Assembly: GCF_025263265.1 (NCBI RefSeq)
Contig: NZ_CP079869.1
Span: forward strand, 186,001-250,000
Source of the DNA: Mycobacterium sp. SMC-4
Lineage (GTDB): Bacteria; Actinomycetota; Actinomycetes; Mycobacteriales; Mycobacteriaceae
Direction: 5' to 3'
DNA length: 64,000 bases
Of this stretch, positions 51,836-62,300 are shown in pieces. Made by a program: the position numbers and the translations under genes. Numbering within the stretch: position 1 is the stretch's first letter; the number at the start of each line of letters is the position of its first letter. The notes under the pieces were generated by a model. It searched no databases and was not told where the DNA came from. It saw nothing but the letters and a program-made list of their open reading frames with translations.

Positions 51836-53677
51836 CTAGAAGGCCGCCTCGTCCAGCTCCATCACCTCGTTGTCGAGGTTGTCCAAAACGGAGCGCGTGC
51901 TGGTCAGCAGCGGCAGGAAGTTCTTGGCGAAGAACGACGCCACCGCGACCTTGCCTTCGTAGAAGGCACGGTCATCTCCCTGCGCACCGGCGTCGAGCTT
52001 CTCGATCGCCACGGCTGCCTGCTGCTGCAACAGCCAGCCGATGACCAGATCGCCGACGCTCATCAGGAAGCGCACCGAGCCCAGGCCCACCTTGTAGATC
52101 TCGGCGGGGTTCTCCTGCGCCGACACCAGGTAGCCGGTCAGCGTCGCGGCCATGCCCTGCACGTCCTGCAGCGCGGTAGCCAGCAGCGCACGCTCGGCCT
52201 TGAGCCGGCCGTTACCCGACTCGTTCTTCACGAACTGCTCGATCAGGCCGGACACGTGGGCCAGCGCGACACCCTTGTCGCGGACAATCTTGCGGAAGAA
52301 GAAGTCCTGGGCCTGGATCGCGGTGGTGCCCTCGTAGAGCGAGTCGATCTTGGCGTCGCGGATGTACTGCTCGATCGGGTAGTCCTGCAGGAACCCCGAA
52401 CCGCCGAGGGTCTGCAGGCTTTCGGTCAGCTTGGCGTACGCCTGCTCCGAACCCACGCCCTTGACGATCGGCAGCATCAGGTCGTTGACCTTGACCGCCA
52501 ACTCGGGCTCGATGCCGTGCAGCATCTTGGCGACCTCGGCGTCCTGGTGGGTCGCGGTGAACAGGTACAGCGCGCGCAGCCCCTCGGCGTAGGCCTTCTG
52601 CGTCATCAGCGACCGTCGGACGTCGGGGTGGTGGGTGATGGTCACCCGCGGCGCGGTTTTGTCGGTCATCTGGGTCAGGTCGGCACCCTGGACGCGGTCC
52701 TTGGCGTACTCGAGAGCATTCAGGTAGCCGGTGGACAACGTCGCAATCGCCTTGGTGCCCACCATCATCCGGGCCTGCTCGATCACGTCGAACATCTGCG
52801 CGATGCCCTCGTGCACCTCGCCGACGAGCCAGCCCACCGCCGGGGTGCCGTGCTGGCCGAGCGAGAGCTCACAGGTGGCCGAGACCTTCAGGCCCATCTT
52901 GTGCTCGACGTTGGTGACGAACACGCCGTTGCGCTCGCCGGGCTCACCGGTCTCCGGGTCGAAGAGGAACTTCGGCACGAAGAACAGGGACAGCCCCTTG
53001 GTGCCGGGGCCGGCGCCCTCGGGGCGGGCCAGCACCAGGTGCATGATGTTCTCGAACAGGTCGTCGGAATCGGCCGAGGTGATGAACCGCTTCACGCCGT
53101 CGATGTGCCAGGTGCCGTCGGGCTGCTGGACCGCCTTGGTGCGGCCCGCGCCGACATCGGAGCCGGCGTCCGGCTCGGTGAGCACCATGGTCGAGCCCCA
53201 GCCCCGATCGGCGGCCAGCTGAGCCCACTTCTTCTGCTCGTCGGTGGCCAGGTGGTAGAAGATGTCGGCGAATCCGGCGCCCATCGCGTACATGTACACC
53301 GCGGGGTTGGCGCCGAGGATGTGCTCCTGCAATGCCCACGACAGCGCGCGCGGCATCGGGGTCCCGCCCAGTTCCTCACTGACCGACAGCTTGTCCCAGC
53401 CGCCGTCGACGACGGCGCGCACCGACTTCTTGAAGCCTTCGGGCAGCGTCACGGTGTGGGTCTTGGGGTCGAAGACCGGCGGGGTGCGGTCGCCCTCGGC
53501 GAACGACTCGGCGACGGGACCCTCGGCGAGGCGGGCGATCTCGCCCAGCATTTCGGTGGCAGTTTCGACGTCGAGGTCGGTGAAGCTGCCTTGGCCGAGA
53601 GCCTTGTCGACTCCGAGGACCTCGAACAGGTTGAATACCTGGTCACGAACATTGCTCTTGTAGTGGCCCATGGCCAT
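51836..53677 (-). CDS. fadE5: acyl-CoA dehydrogenase FadE5
   Basis: 613 residues from ATG 53677, with GAGGAGG upstream. FadE5 family: N-terminus [52 protein letters not shown], and [20 protein letters not shown] with the catalytic Glu. FadE5 forms a homodimer oxidising a wide chain-length range of acyl-CoAs. Operator TTAC-N6-GTAA lies 52-65 bp upstream of the start. In M. smegmatis and relatives fadE5 borders the trehalose polyphleate / glycopeptidolipid locus (from memory), as it does here. A full-length paralogue lies at 28486-30321. Confidence 0.96.
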   Translation of the reverse strand: MAMGHYKSNVRDQVFNLFEVLGVDKALGQGSFTDLDVETATEMLGEIARLAEGPVAESFAEGDRTPPVFDPKTHTVTLPEGFKKSVRAVVDGGWDKLSVSEELGGTPMPRALSWALQEHILGANPAVYMYAMGAGFADIFYHLATDEQKKWAQLAADRGWGSTMVLTEPDAGSDVGAGRTKAVQQPDGTWHIDGVKRFITSADSDDLFENIMHLVLARPEGAGPGTKGLSLFFVPKFLFDPETGEPGERNGVFVTNVEHKMGLKVSATCELSLGQHGTPAVGWLVGEVHEGIAQMFDVIEQARMMVGTKAIATLSTGYLNALEYAKDRVQGADLTQMTDKTAPRVTITHHPDVRRSLMTQKAYAEGLRALYLFTATHQDAEVAKMLHGIEPELAVKVNDLMLPIVKGVGSEQAYAKLTESLQTLGGSGFLQDYPIEQYIRDAKIDSLYEGTTAIQAQDFFFRKIVRDKGVALAHVSGLIEQFVKNESGNGRLKAERALLATALQDVQGMAATLTGYLVSAQENPAEIYKVGLGSVRFLMSVGDLVIGWLLQQQAAVAIEKLDAGAQGDDRAFYEGKVAVASFFAKNFLPLLTSTRSVLDNLDNEVMELDEAAF

Positions 53678-53728
53678 TCCTCCTCATTGAGTGCGCGCCA
53701 CCTGATGGTTGGGTACTCGTGCGATAAG

Positions 53729-53742
53729 TTACCCACCAGTAA
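53729..53742. promoter_or_regulatory. TTAC-N6-GTAA operator upstream of fadE5
   Basis: TTACCCACCAGTAA, extended to AGTTAC-CCACCA-GTAACT. A second half-site GGGTAACTT lies at 53763-53771, inverted relative to AAGTTACCC at 53726-53734. The core matches the fabG4/fadA2 palindrome. Confidence 0.7.
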
Positions 53743-53877
53743 CTGCCCTTAACTATACCGCCGGGTAACTTGAGTGCAAAGCGGCCGCGGGCGATTTGGC
53801 TCAGATCACCAACCAGGCGGTTGGCCGATGGCGGATTTTCGACCAAAAAACGGTTCTGAGCTGGTCTGATGAGCCCT

Positions 53878-53893
53878 TGTGATGATCATCACG
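53878..53893. promoter_or_regulatory. CRP-type site (9 of 10 fixed bases)
   Basis: TGTGATGATCATCACG, containing the perfect palindrome GTGATGATCATCAC (53879-53892), ends 22 bp before the DapB-fold oxidoreductase ATG. Differs from TGTGA-N6-TCACA only in the last base. Confidence 0.55.
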
Positions 53894-53915
53894 TTTAGCT
53901 CGATAGGGTGTCAAG

Positions 53916-55004
53916 ATGGCGGATTCTCTACGCGTGGCGGTCTGGGGGACGGGCAATATGGGCGCCACTGCGATCCGTTCGCTGACCGCGTTCCCGGGCC
54001 TACGGCTGGCCGCTGTGGTGACGTCTTCGGCGGACAAGGCCGGTCGCGACGCCGCAACGCTTGCCGGCCTGGCCGAACCGACCGGGATCACCGCCACCAC
54101 CGACGTCGATGCGGTGCTGGCCGGATGTGACGCGGTGGCCTACATGGCCTCCGGTGACATCCGGCCCGACGATGCGGTCACCGATATCGAACGATGCCTG
54201 CGAGCCGGGGTCCACGTCGTCACCCCGTCGCTGTACTCGCTCTACGACCCGCGCTCGGCACCACCGGACTGGGTGGAGCGCCTCACTGCGGCCGCCGAGC
54301 ACGGTCGATCGACGCTGCTGGTCAGCGGTGTCGATCCGGGGTGGGCCAACGACGCGCTCGCGGTCACCGCGGCCGGGTTGTGCACCCGCATCAACACCAT
54401 CACCTGCCAGGAGATCTTCGACTACTCGACCTATGACCAACCCTTCGCGGTGCGCGTCTCCTGCGGTTTCGGCGGCCCGATGGACGAAACCCCGATGATG
54501 CTGCTGCCGACCATCCCGACGATGGTGTGGGGCGGCAATATCCGCCTCATCGGTCGCGGGCTGGGCCTCGACATCGACGAGATCACCGAGGAGGTCGAGC
54601 GACTCCCGCTCGAAGAGTCCGTCGACACGGTGATGGGCCGGTTCGAGAAGGGCACCCAGGGCGCGTTCTTCCTGCGGGTGATCGGATGGTCCGGCGGCCG
54701 ACAGCGGATCATCATCGAGCACATCACCCGGATCGACCCGGCCTGCGCGCCGCAGTGGCCTCAGCCCGACGAAGGGGTGGGCGACCACCGCGTCATCGTC
54801 GACGGCGACCCACAGCTGACGATCACCACCCGCGCCGACGTGGCGGGCGGCACCCGCGCCGACGGCGGCAATACGACCGCGGCCAACCGCCTGCTCGGCG
54901 CGATCAGTTGGCTGGCGGTCCAGAAGCCGGGGATCTACGACGGCCTGGACGTGCCGCTGCACCCGCCGCTGCCGCCGCAGGTGGAAGCGACGCGCTGGAC
55001 CTAG
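53916..55004 (+). CDS. NAD(P)-dependent oxidoreductase with dihydrodipicolinate-reductase-like N-terminus
   Basis: 362 residues from ATG 53916. The N-terminal Rossmann fold has VAVWGTGNMGATAIRSLTAF and DAVAYMASGDIRPDD; GVDPGWANDALAVTAAG and GFGGPMDETPMM follow. It resembles the NAD(P)H-dependent amine-dehydrogenase-like/DapB-N family of mycobacteria rather than true DapB, since the DapB C-terminal motif is absent. A similar gene follows fadE5 in M. smegmatis, by my recollection (MSMEG_0407). Ends in a 4-bp overlap with the convergent SDR gene. Substrate unknown. Confidence 0.85.
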   Translation: MADSLRVAVWGTGNMGATAIRSLTAFPGLRLAAVVTSSADKAGRDAATLAGLAEPTGITATTDVDAVLAGCDAVAYMASGDIRPDDAVTDIERCLRAGVHVVTPSLYSLYDPRSAPPDWVERLTAAAEHGRSTLLVSGVDPGWANDALAVTAAGLCTRINTITCQEIFDYSTYDQPFAVRVSCGFGGPMDETPMMLLPTIPTMVWGGNIRLIGRGLGLDIDEITEEVERLPLEESVDTVMGRFEKGTQGAFFLRVIGWSGGRQRIIIEHITRIDPACAPQWPQPDEGVGDHRVIVDGDPQLTITTRADVAGGTRADGGNTTAANRLLGAISWLAVQKPGIYDGLDVPLHPPLPPQVEATRWT

Positions 55005-55792
55005 CTGCCGGCGAGCCCTTTGTTGACCAGTCGGGTCAACCACGCCGGAGAGAACCTCGCGCCCAGTGCCAGCGCCTTGGCCTGGATGCCGACCGGGAAA
55101 TGCACCTGCGACACCAGCCGGCGCGGCCAGGTGGCGTCGACGGCGGCCACGATGTCCTCGGCGATGTCCTGCGCGGTCAGCCGGATTCCGAGCGACTGGG
55201 TGGTGCCTGTCTTGACGTCCTTGGTCATTGCGGTGTTGACGTACAACGGCCACATGTCGATGACCCGGATGCCGTACTGCCCCCATTCCAGGTTGAGCGC
55301 TTCGGTGATCGCCCGCACGAAGAACTTGGTGGCGCTGTAGTTGGCCAGCTCCGCCTGGCCGTAGATCGCCGAGGCCGACGCCAGGTTCACCACCACCGCG
55401 TCGCGGGTCTTCTGCAGATACGGGAAGGCCGCGTGTAGCCCGTTGACCACTCCCTTGACGTTGACATCGATCTCGCGGTGATGCACCTCCAGCGCGATCT
55501 GCTCGAACCTTCCGGCGTTGAGCAGGCCGGCGTTGTTGATCAGCACGTCGAGCCGGCCTCCGGCGGCGTCGACGAAATCGGCAAGGCATCGGGCGACGTT
55601 GTCGGCGTCGGTGACGTTGAGGTGCCCCACGACCGGCGTGCCGCCCACGGCGCTGATGTCGGCCGCCAGGACGCGCAGACCGTCCTCGTCGAGGTCGTAG
55701 CCGCCGACGACGTATCCGCGTTGCGCGAACAGCATCGCGGTGGCCCGACCGATCCCGGTTGCCGCCCCGGTGATGAAAACCGACTTCGTCAT
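55001..55792 (-). CDS. short-chain dehydrogenase/reductase
   Basis: 263 residues from ATG 55792 (MTKSVFITGAATGIGRATAM); ATG 55798 is too close to the GAAAGG. Classical SDR: TGAATGIG, NNAGLLNAG, Ser in LASASAIYG and YSATKFFVRA. The acidic end of beta2 (GGYDLDEDGL) suggests NAD(H). The C-terminal helix is basic. Transcribed after tspO in the pks-tspO-SDR direction with 19 bp between, so it probably belongs to the same transcription unit. Substrate unknown; a role in lipid precursor reduction is possible. Confidence 0.9.
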   Translation of the reverse strand: MTKSVFITGAATGIGRATAMLFAQRGYVVGGYDLDEDGLRVLAADISAVGGTPVVGHLNVTDADNVARCLADFVDAAGGRLDVLINNAGLLNAGRFEQIALEVHHREIDVNVKGVVNGLHAAFPYLQKTRDAVVVNLASASAIYGQAELANYSATKFFVRAITEALNLEWGQYGIRVIDMWPLYVNTAMTKDVKTGTTQSLGIRLTAQDIAEDIVAAVDATWPRRLVSQVHFPVGIQAKALALGARFSPAWLTRLVNKGLAGS

Positions 55793-55811
55793 CGCCATCC
55801 TTTCGTCAGAG

Positions 55812-56303
55812 TCAATTCAATTGCCACACTGCGAAATTCAGACACAAGGCGAACCCCGACCACGCGAGGTAGGGCAGCAAGAGGGCTCCCGCGAGTACGC
55901 TGCGTTGCCAGAACAGGATCACGGTGGCGATCAACACCACCAGCAGTGCGCTGAGTTCGAAGAATGCGACGCCACGCCAGCCGAGACCGAAGAACAACGG
56001 CGTCCACGCGGCGTTGAGCACCAACTGCACGCCGTACAGCGTCAGGGCCCGACGGGTCTGCCGGGACGGGCCGGTACGCCACACCAACCACGCCGCGATC
56101 GCCATCAGCGCGTACAACACCGTCCACACCGGACCGAAGACCCACGACGGAGGAGCGAAGTCCGGCTGCTGGAGACGGCCGTAGTCCTCGGCCGAACTAC
56201 CGCCCGCCAGACCGCCGATGACCGACACCGCGGCGACAGCGCCGAACGAGACGGCCAGCACCAGCCATGACTTCGGGCGGGTACTGGACGTCTCGGCCAC
56301 CAT
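55812..56303 (-). CDS. TspO/MBR-family membrane protein
   Basis: 163 residues from ATG 56303, 10 bp after the PKS stop. Five hydrophobic helices with the family's Trp-rich signature: PDFAPPSWVFGPVWTVLYALMA, given as PDFAPPSWVFGP and VWTVLYALMA, then AAWTPLFFGLGWRGVAF and LPYLAWSGFALCLNFAVWQLN at the end (given in part). The family binds porphyrins and sterols and affects stress and lipid transport. Its presence directly downstream of a PKS and upstream of an SDR is unexpected; co-expression is likely. Alternative role: redox or tetrapyrrole sensing. Confidence 0.9.
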   Translation of the reverse strand: MVAETSSTRPKSWLVLAVSFGAVAAVSVIGGLAGGSSAEDYGRLQQPDFAPPSWVFGPVWTVLYALMAIAAWLVWRTGPSRQTRRALTLYGVQLVLNAAWTPLFFGLGWRGVAFFELSALLVVLIATVILFWQRSVLAGALLLPYLAWSGFALCLNFAVWQLN

Positions 56304-56313
56304 GGACGGCAGG

Positions 56314-59300
56314 TTACCCGCTCGCGTCAGCCTCCTGATCGGCCCGGCTGTGGCCATTCGGTGACGACTGCTCGGCGGCGTCGGTCGCCTGCGCAGGCTG
56401 GTCTGCCTGCTCGGCGTGTTCTGCCGGCGCAGCAGGCTCGGCCGCTGCATCGGCGTCGGGCAGCTGTGCCACCAGGTACTCGGCAAGCCCGCCGATGGTC
56501 GGGTAATCGAACACCGCCGTCGCGTTGAGGGTGAACTTGCCGCCGAACTGGCTGTGCAACCGGTTACGCAACTCGATCGCCATCAGCGAATCGGTACCCA
56601 GATCCAGGAACCGGCTGGTGGCTGCCGGCGGCTGAGCCAGCCGCAGGAAGTTCTGCACCTCACGCTGCAGGAACTCCGTCACGAACGCCGCACGCTGCGG
56701 CACCGGGATTTCCAGCAGTTGCTTGAGAACTTCGCTGTCCTCGGTGGCCACGCCGGCAGCGTTGGGCAACACCAGGTCCAGGATCGGCGGCCGGGAACCG
56801 CCCAACACCTTGGCTGCGCGCTGCCAGTTCGCCTTGAGGATGGTGGCTTGAGCGGTGCCGTGGGCGACGGTCTCGCCCAGCGCCGCCAGCGCCGCCGACG
56901 GCTCCAGTGGGATCAGGCCCTGAGCGCTGATGTTGGCTGTCGCCGCCTCCGAAGACGCCATCCCGCCTTGACCCCAGGGACCGAAGTTGATGCCGGTGGC
57001 CGGCAGTCCCTGCGATCGCCGCGCGGCGACCAACCCGTCGAGGAACGCGTTGGCTGTCGCATAGTTGGACTGGCCGGGCGAACCGAACAGACTGGACACC
57101 GACGACGACACGATGAAGAAGTCGAGATCGTCGGCCTTGGTCATGCGGTCCAGGTACGCAGCGCCGTAGGCCTTGGCGGCCAACGATGTCCGGAACCGGT
57201 CCAGACTCTGCTGGGACAGCAGGGCATCGTCGAGCACACCGGCCAGGTGCACGACCCCGGCCAGCGGTGGCAGCTCCGCGCGGATCTGATCCAGCAACGC
57301 GGCCACCGCGGCCTCGTCGCCGACATCGGCGGTGCGGACGTGGATGCGGCACTTCGATCGCTCGACGATCTCGTCGATCTGCCGTTGAGCGTCGGCGTCG
57401 GGGGCTCGCCGGCTGGTGAGCACGATGTCGCCGGCTCCCAGTTGGGCGAGGTAGGACGCCGTGTGCAGGCCGATCGCGCCCAGGCCGCCGGTGATCAGGT
57501 AACTCCGGTCGGGCCGTGGCTGCAGCGCCGTGGGGATCTGCACGACGATCTTTCCGATGTGCCGTGCGGTCTGCATGCGCCGGAACGCGGCCCGGGCCTC
57601 GGTCACCGGGTAGATCTCGGCCGGCAGTGGTGTCCACTCGCCGTCGGCCAACCCCTGCGAGACCTCGGTGAGCAGGTCGCGTATGCGGTCGGGCTCGGTG
57701 AACATCACGGTGTCCAGCGCGACGATCTCGTAGGCGATGTCGGGCCGGGCCTGCGACATCTGCTCCGGGGACCAGATGTCGCGCTTGGCGATCTCGGCGA
57801 AGCGGCCGTGGGTGGCGGTGGCGCGCAGCGTCGCGTCGATGAAACCTTCGCTGGTCAGCGAGTTGAGCACCACGTCGACACCGGCACCGTCGGTGTCGGC
57901 CAGGATCTGATCCGCGAAATCGGTTGTGCGCGAGTCGTAGACGTACTTGACGCCCAGCTTGCGCAAGGTGGCGCGCTTGAAGGTACTGGCGGTGGCGAAC
58001 ACCTCGGCGCCGCACCGTTGGGCCATCTGGATGGCCGCCAGCCCCACCCCACCGCTTGCCGCGTGGATGAGCACCTTGTCGCCCGGCTTGATCTGAGCCC
58101 AGTCGAACGCCAGCCGGACCGTCAGCGCCGCAGCGGGGATGGTCGCGGCGTCCACCGCGCTCACCCCGTCCGGGATCGGTGCCAGGAACTGGGCGGGCAC
58201 GTTGAAGCGGGTGGCGAACGCACCCTGCATGGAGCCGTAAACCCGCTGCCCCACCTCAAGTCCGGTCACACCGTCACCGAGCTGGGTCACCACGCCGGCG
58301 AAGTCACCGCCGATCGGCCCCGGGTCACCCGGGTAGAGACCCAGCACGTTGAGCACGTCACGGAAGTTCAGCCCAGCGGCCTCCACCCGGACCTGCACGT
58401 AACCCTCGGCCGGTGTCGACACTTCGGTCTCGACCAGGCGAAGGTTGTCGATCGCCCCGCGCTCGGTGGGTGCCAGCACGAAGTCACCTCCGCGCGGGAC
58501 CGCGAGGTTGCCGCTGCGCGCCCACGGCAGAAGCCGGGAGGCCAGCAGCTTTCCTTGCCGAATCGCCAGTTCCGGCTCGTCGACCGGAGCGGCCATCAGC
58601 CCGGCCAATGCGCGGACCGCCTCCGGCGAACCGTCGCTGTCGACCAGTCGGCACCGCAGCGCGGGTTCCTCGTTGATCGTGGTGCGCCCGAACCCCCACA
58701 GCGCGGCTTGTGCGGCGTCGACCGGCTCACCGGATTCGGTGGCCACCGCACGTTCGGTGACGATCCACAGACCGCCGGGTAGTTTCACCTCCCCACCCTG
58801 CGTGGTGTGCACCGCGCTGAGCAGGTGGGCGACCTCGGCCTCGACGCGTGCTGCGAGCTCGGCGCTCGACTCGTCCGGGCTTGCGGCCTTGCTTCGCCAG
58901 ACCACCCCGGCGAAGGGCATCCCCTTCTCGTGGGCCTGCGCCAGCACCTGGCCCAGGGGCTCGGAATCGGCGGACCGATCGAACGGTATACAGCCGGCGA
59001 TCGTGCTTGCCAGCTCGTCGAAGCCGGCGATCAGCCAGGTGCCCTGCGGCCCCGCATCTTCCTGCTCGGTGGGGGGCAGCGGCACCTCATGCCAACCCAG
59101 GGTGTAGAGCAGCCGGGTGGCGTTGCCACCGAGGCCGCGCAGCAGAGCTTCGCGGGGTGCGCGCTTGACGGTGAACTCGCGGATGCCGCCGAGCAGGCGA
59201 CCGTCCCGGTCGAGGAAATCGAGGTCGAACGCCTGGGTCTCGTTGCTGAGCTCGGTGGCATGCCACCTGGTGCGGCAGTAGAACCGGCGCGGCATCTTCT

Positions 59301-62300
59301 CCTTGAGCATGACCTGCCCGTAGCGCAGCGGCAGGTAGAGGTCGTTCATGCCCTGCTCGGCAGCCAACGCCGCCGGGATGGCGGCGGCCGCGACGCCGGT
59401 GCACAGATCCATCAGCACCGGGTGCATCGGCTCGGTGCCGAGGTGCTCGGAGAGTTCCGCACCCACGAGGAGGTCGCCGATCGCTTCGCCCTCGCCCAAC
59501 CACAGCGACTTCAGAGAGCCCGACCAGTTCGGTCCCCAGGACAGTTCCATATCGGAGAACAGGTCGAACAACTCCTGTGGCCGCATACGGTTCAGCCGTT
59601 CGATCACGTCGTCGATCGGTTCGGACTCCTCGACGGTGAACTCCTCGTCGGCCGCCCCGGCCAGCACCGTGCCTTCGGCGTTGAGCGCCCAGTCGGCGGT
59701 GCGGTCGCCGAAGGGCCGGCTGTGCACCTGGAACTTCCACTCTCCGTCGGTCTGCGCTGTCTGCAGCGTCAGCTGCACCTCGCGGGAGGTCTTCTCGGGC
59801 AGGATGATCGGCTCGTAGAAGAAGACTTCCTTGGCCCGCGCCGGGGTGCCGACGGCCGCCAGTGCCATTGCCGCGTAGGTCGCCCCGGGGACGACCACGG
59901 TGCCGTAGATGACGTGGTCAGACAGCCATGGCTGGGTCTTGACCGACAACCTGCTCGTGTAGATGGTGTCGCCGGAGGCCAGGTCCTTGGCTGCTCCCAA
60001 CAGCCCGGACTGGGTGGGACCGTCGATGGTGATTCCGGTGGTCCTGGGCCAGAAGCGACGACGCTGGAACGGGTAGGTAGGCAACTCCACCCGGCGCCGG
60101 TACTGGCGGTGCAGCGCGGCAAAGTCGGGTCGATGCCCGCTGACGTAGGCCGCGGCCAGTGCGTCGGCGATCTGCTGCCGGTCGGCAACACCTTTTCGCA
60201 GCGACACGATCGCCCGCGGAGCCGCCAGATGCTCGGGCCAGACCTGCACCGCGGCGCCGGTCAACACCGGCTGCGGACCGATCTCCATCAGCACCGAGCA
60301 ACCCAGCGCTGCGACCGTGCGCACGCTTTCGGCGAACTGCACCGGCTGACGGGAGTGCCGGCGCCAGTACGCAGCGTCGAGCTGGGTCTGGCCGGCCAGG
60401 ACGGCGCCGGTGCGGTTGCACACCAGCGGCAGCGTCGGCGCCGCGAACTGCAATTGTGCTGCCAGCGACTCGAACTCGTCGAGGACGGGATCGAGCAGTT
60501 CCGAATGGAAGGCGTGGCTGGTTTCCAACCAGGTGCAGCGAATGGCGTCTTCGCTGAACTTCGCGACGATCTGCTCGAGGTCCTCGCCGGGGCCGGAGAG
60601 CACGGTGTTGGGTCCGTTGTAGGCGCCGACCGAAACCCGGCCGAACTCGGCGGAAACCACCTCGACCTGCTTGGGGTCGGTGAAGATCGCCACCATCCGT
60701 CCACCCTCGGGAAGACTGCCGAACAGTCGCCCGCGATGCGCCATCAGCCGGGCGCCATCCTCGAGGCTGAACACCCCGGCCACGCAGGCCGCCGCGTACT
60801 GGCCGACACTGTGGCCGAGCACCACATCGGGGACGATCCCCCACGACTGCCACAGCCGGGCCAGACCCATCTCGACGGCGAACAACGCGGGCTGGGCAAA
60901 CGAGGTGTGCCGCAACAGCTCCGCAGTCTCACGGTCGGTGGCGAAGAGCACGTCCAGTAGCGGACGGGGCAGGATATCGCCTACCGCTTCGGCGCACTGG
61001 GTCACGGTCTCGGCGAACACCGGTTCGGTGTCGAACAGTTCGCGTGCCATACCCGGGTACTGGCTGCCCTGTCCGGTGAACAACCAGGCCGTCGTCGGGT
61101 GGTGGGTGTGCTCACCGCGAACGACGCCGGGACGCAACCGGTTCTCGGACAGATCCGACAATGCGTGGCGCGCACTGTCCACCGAATCGACGACCATCGC
61201 CGCCCGGTGATCGAAATGCGAGCGTCCGGTACCGGCGGTCAGGCACACGTCGGCCAGATCGGCGTCCGGACGGGCGCTCAACCACGCCTGATAGCGCTGG
61301 GCCAACTCGATCAGAGCCTCCGGTGACTTGGCCGAGAGCGCGAGCACGTTGATCGGGTTGTCCGGGGCTTCGGGTTGAACGGCCGCTGCCGCGGCGTCCT
61401 CGTCCGGCGTCTGCGGGTCGTCGCCGACCACAGGCCCGGCCGGTGCCTCCTCGATCAGCACGTGGGCGTTTGTCCCGGTGAACCCGAACGAGCTGACACC
61501 GGCACGCCGCGGCCGGCCGTTGGGCTGCCACGGTGTCGGCTTGTCCACGACCTGCACCGGCAGGGTATCCCACGGGATGTGCGGTGAGGGGTTCTCGAAG
61601 TGCAGGCTCTGCGGCAGCATCTCATGCTGCAGCGACAGCACGACCTTGATCAAACCCGCTGCGCCCGAGGCTGACTCGGTATGACCGATGTTCGATTTCA
61701 CCGACCCCATCAGCAGCGGACGGTCCGCGCCTCGCGAGTCGCCGTACGCGGCGGCGGCGGCCTGGACCTCGATCGGATCACCGAGCGGGGTGCCGGTGCC
61801 GTGCGCCTCGAGGTAGTCGACATCGGCGCCGGTCAGCCCGGCACGGGCCAACGCGTTTCCGATGAGCCGTTGCTGGGCACCGCCGTTGGGGACCGTCAGA
61901 CCGCTGGAGGCGCCATCCTGGTTCACCGCGGTGCCGGGAATGACCGCGCAAATGCGATCCCCGTCTCGTTGGGCGTCACTGAGCCGCTTGAGCACCAGCA
62001 TGCCGCAGCCTTCGCTGCGCACGTAGCCGTCGGCGGAGGCGTCGAAGGTCTTGCACTGTCCGACCGGCGAGAGCATCCGGGCCCGAGAGGCGGCGACGAC
62101 GGTGACCGGGCTGAGCAACACGTTCACCCCACCGGCCACGGCCAGGTCGCAGTCACCGGAATGCAGCGCCTGACAGGCTTGGTGCACGGCCACCAGCGAC
62201 GAGCTGCAGGCGGTGTCGACCGCCACCGCCGGTCCCTCGAATCCGAGGGCGAACGCCACTCGTCCGGAAATCGCGTTGAGCGCGTTGCCGGTGATGAAGT

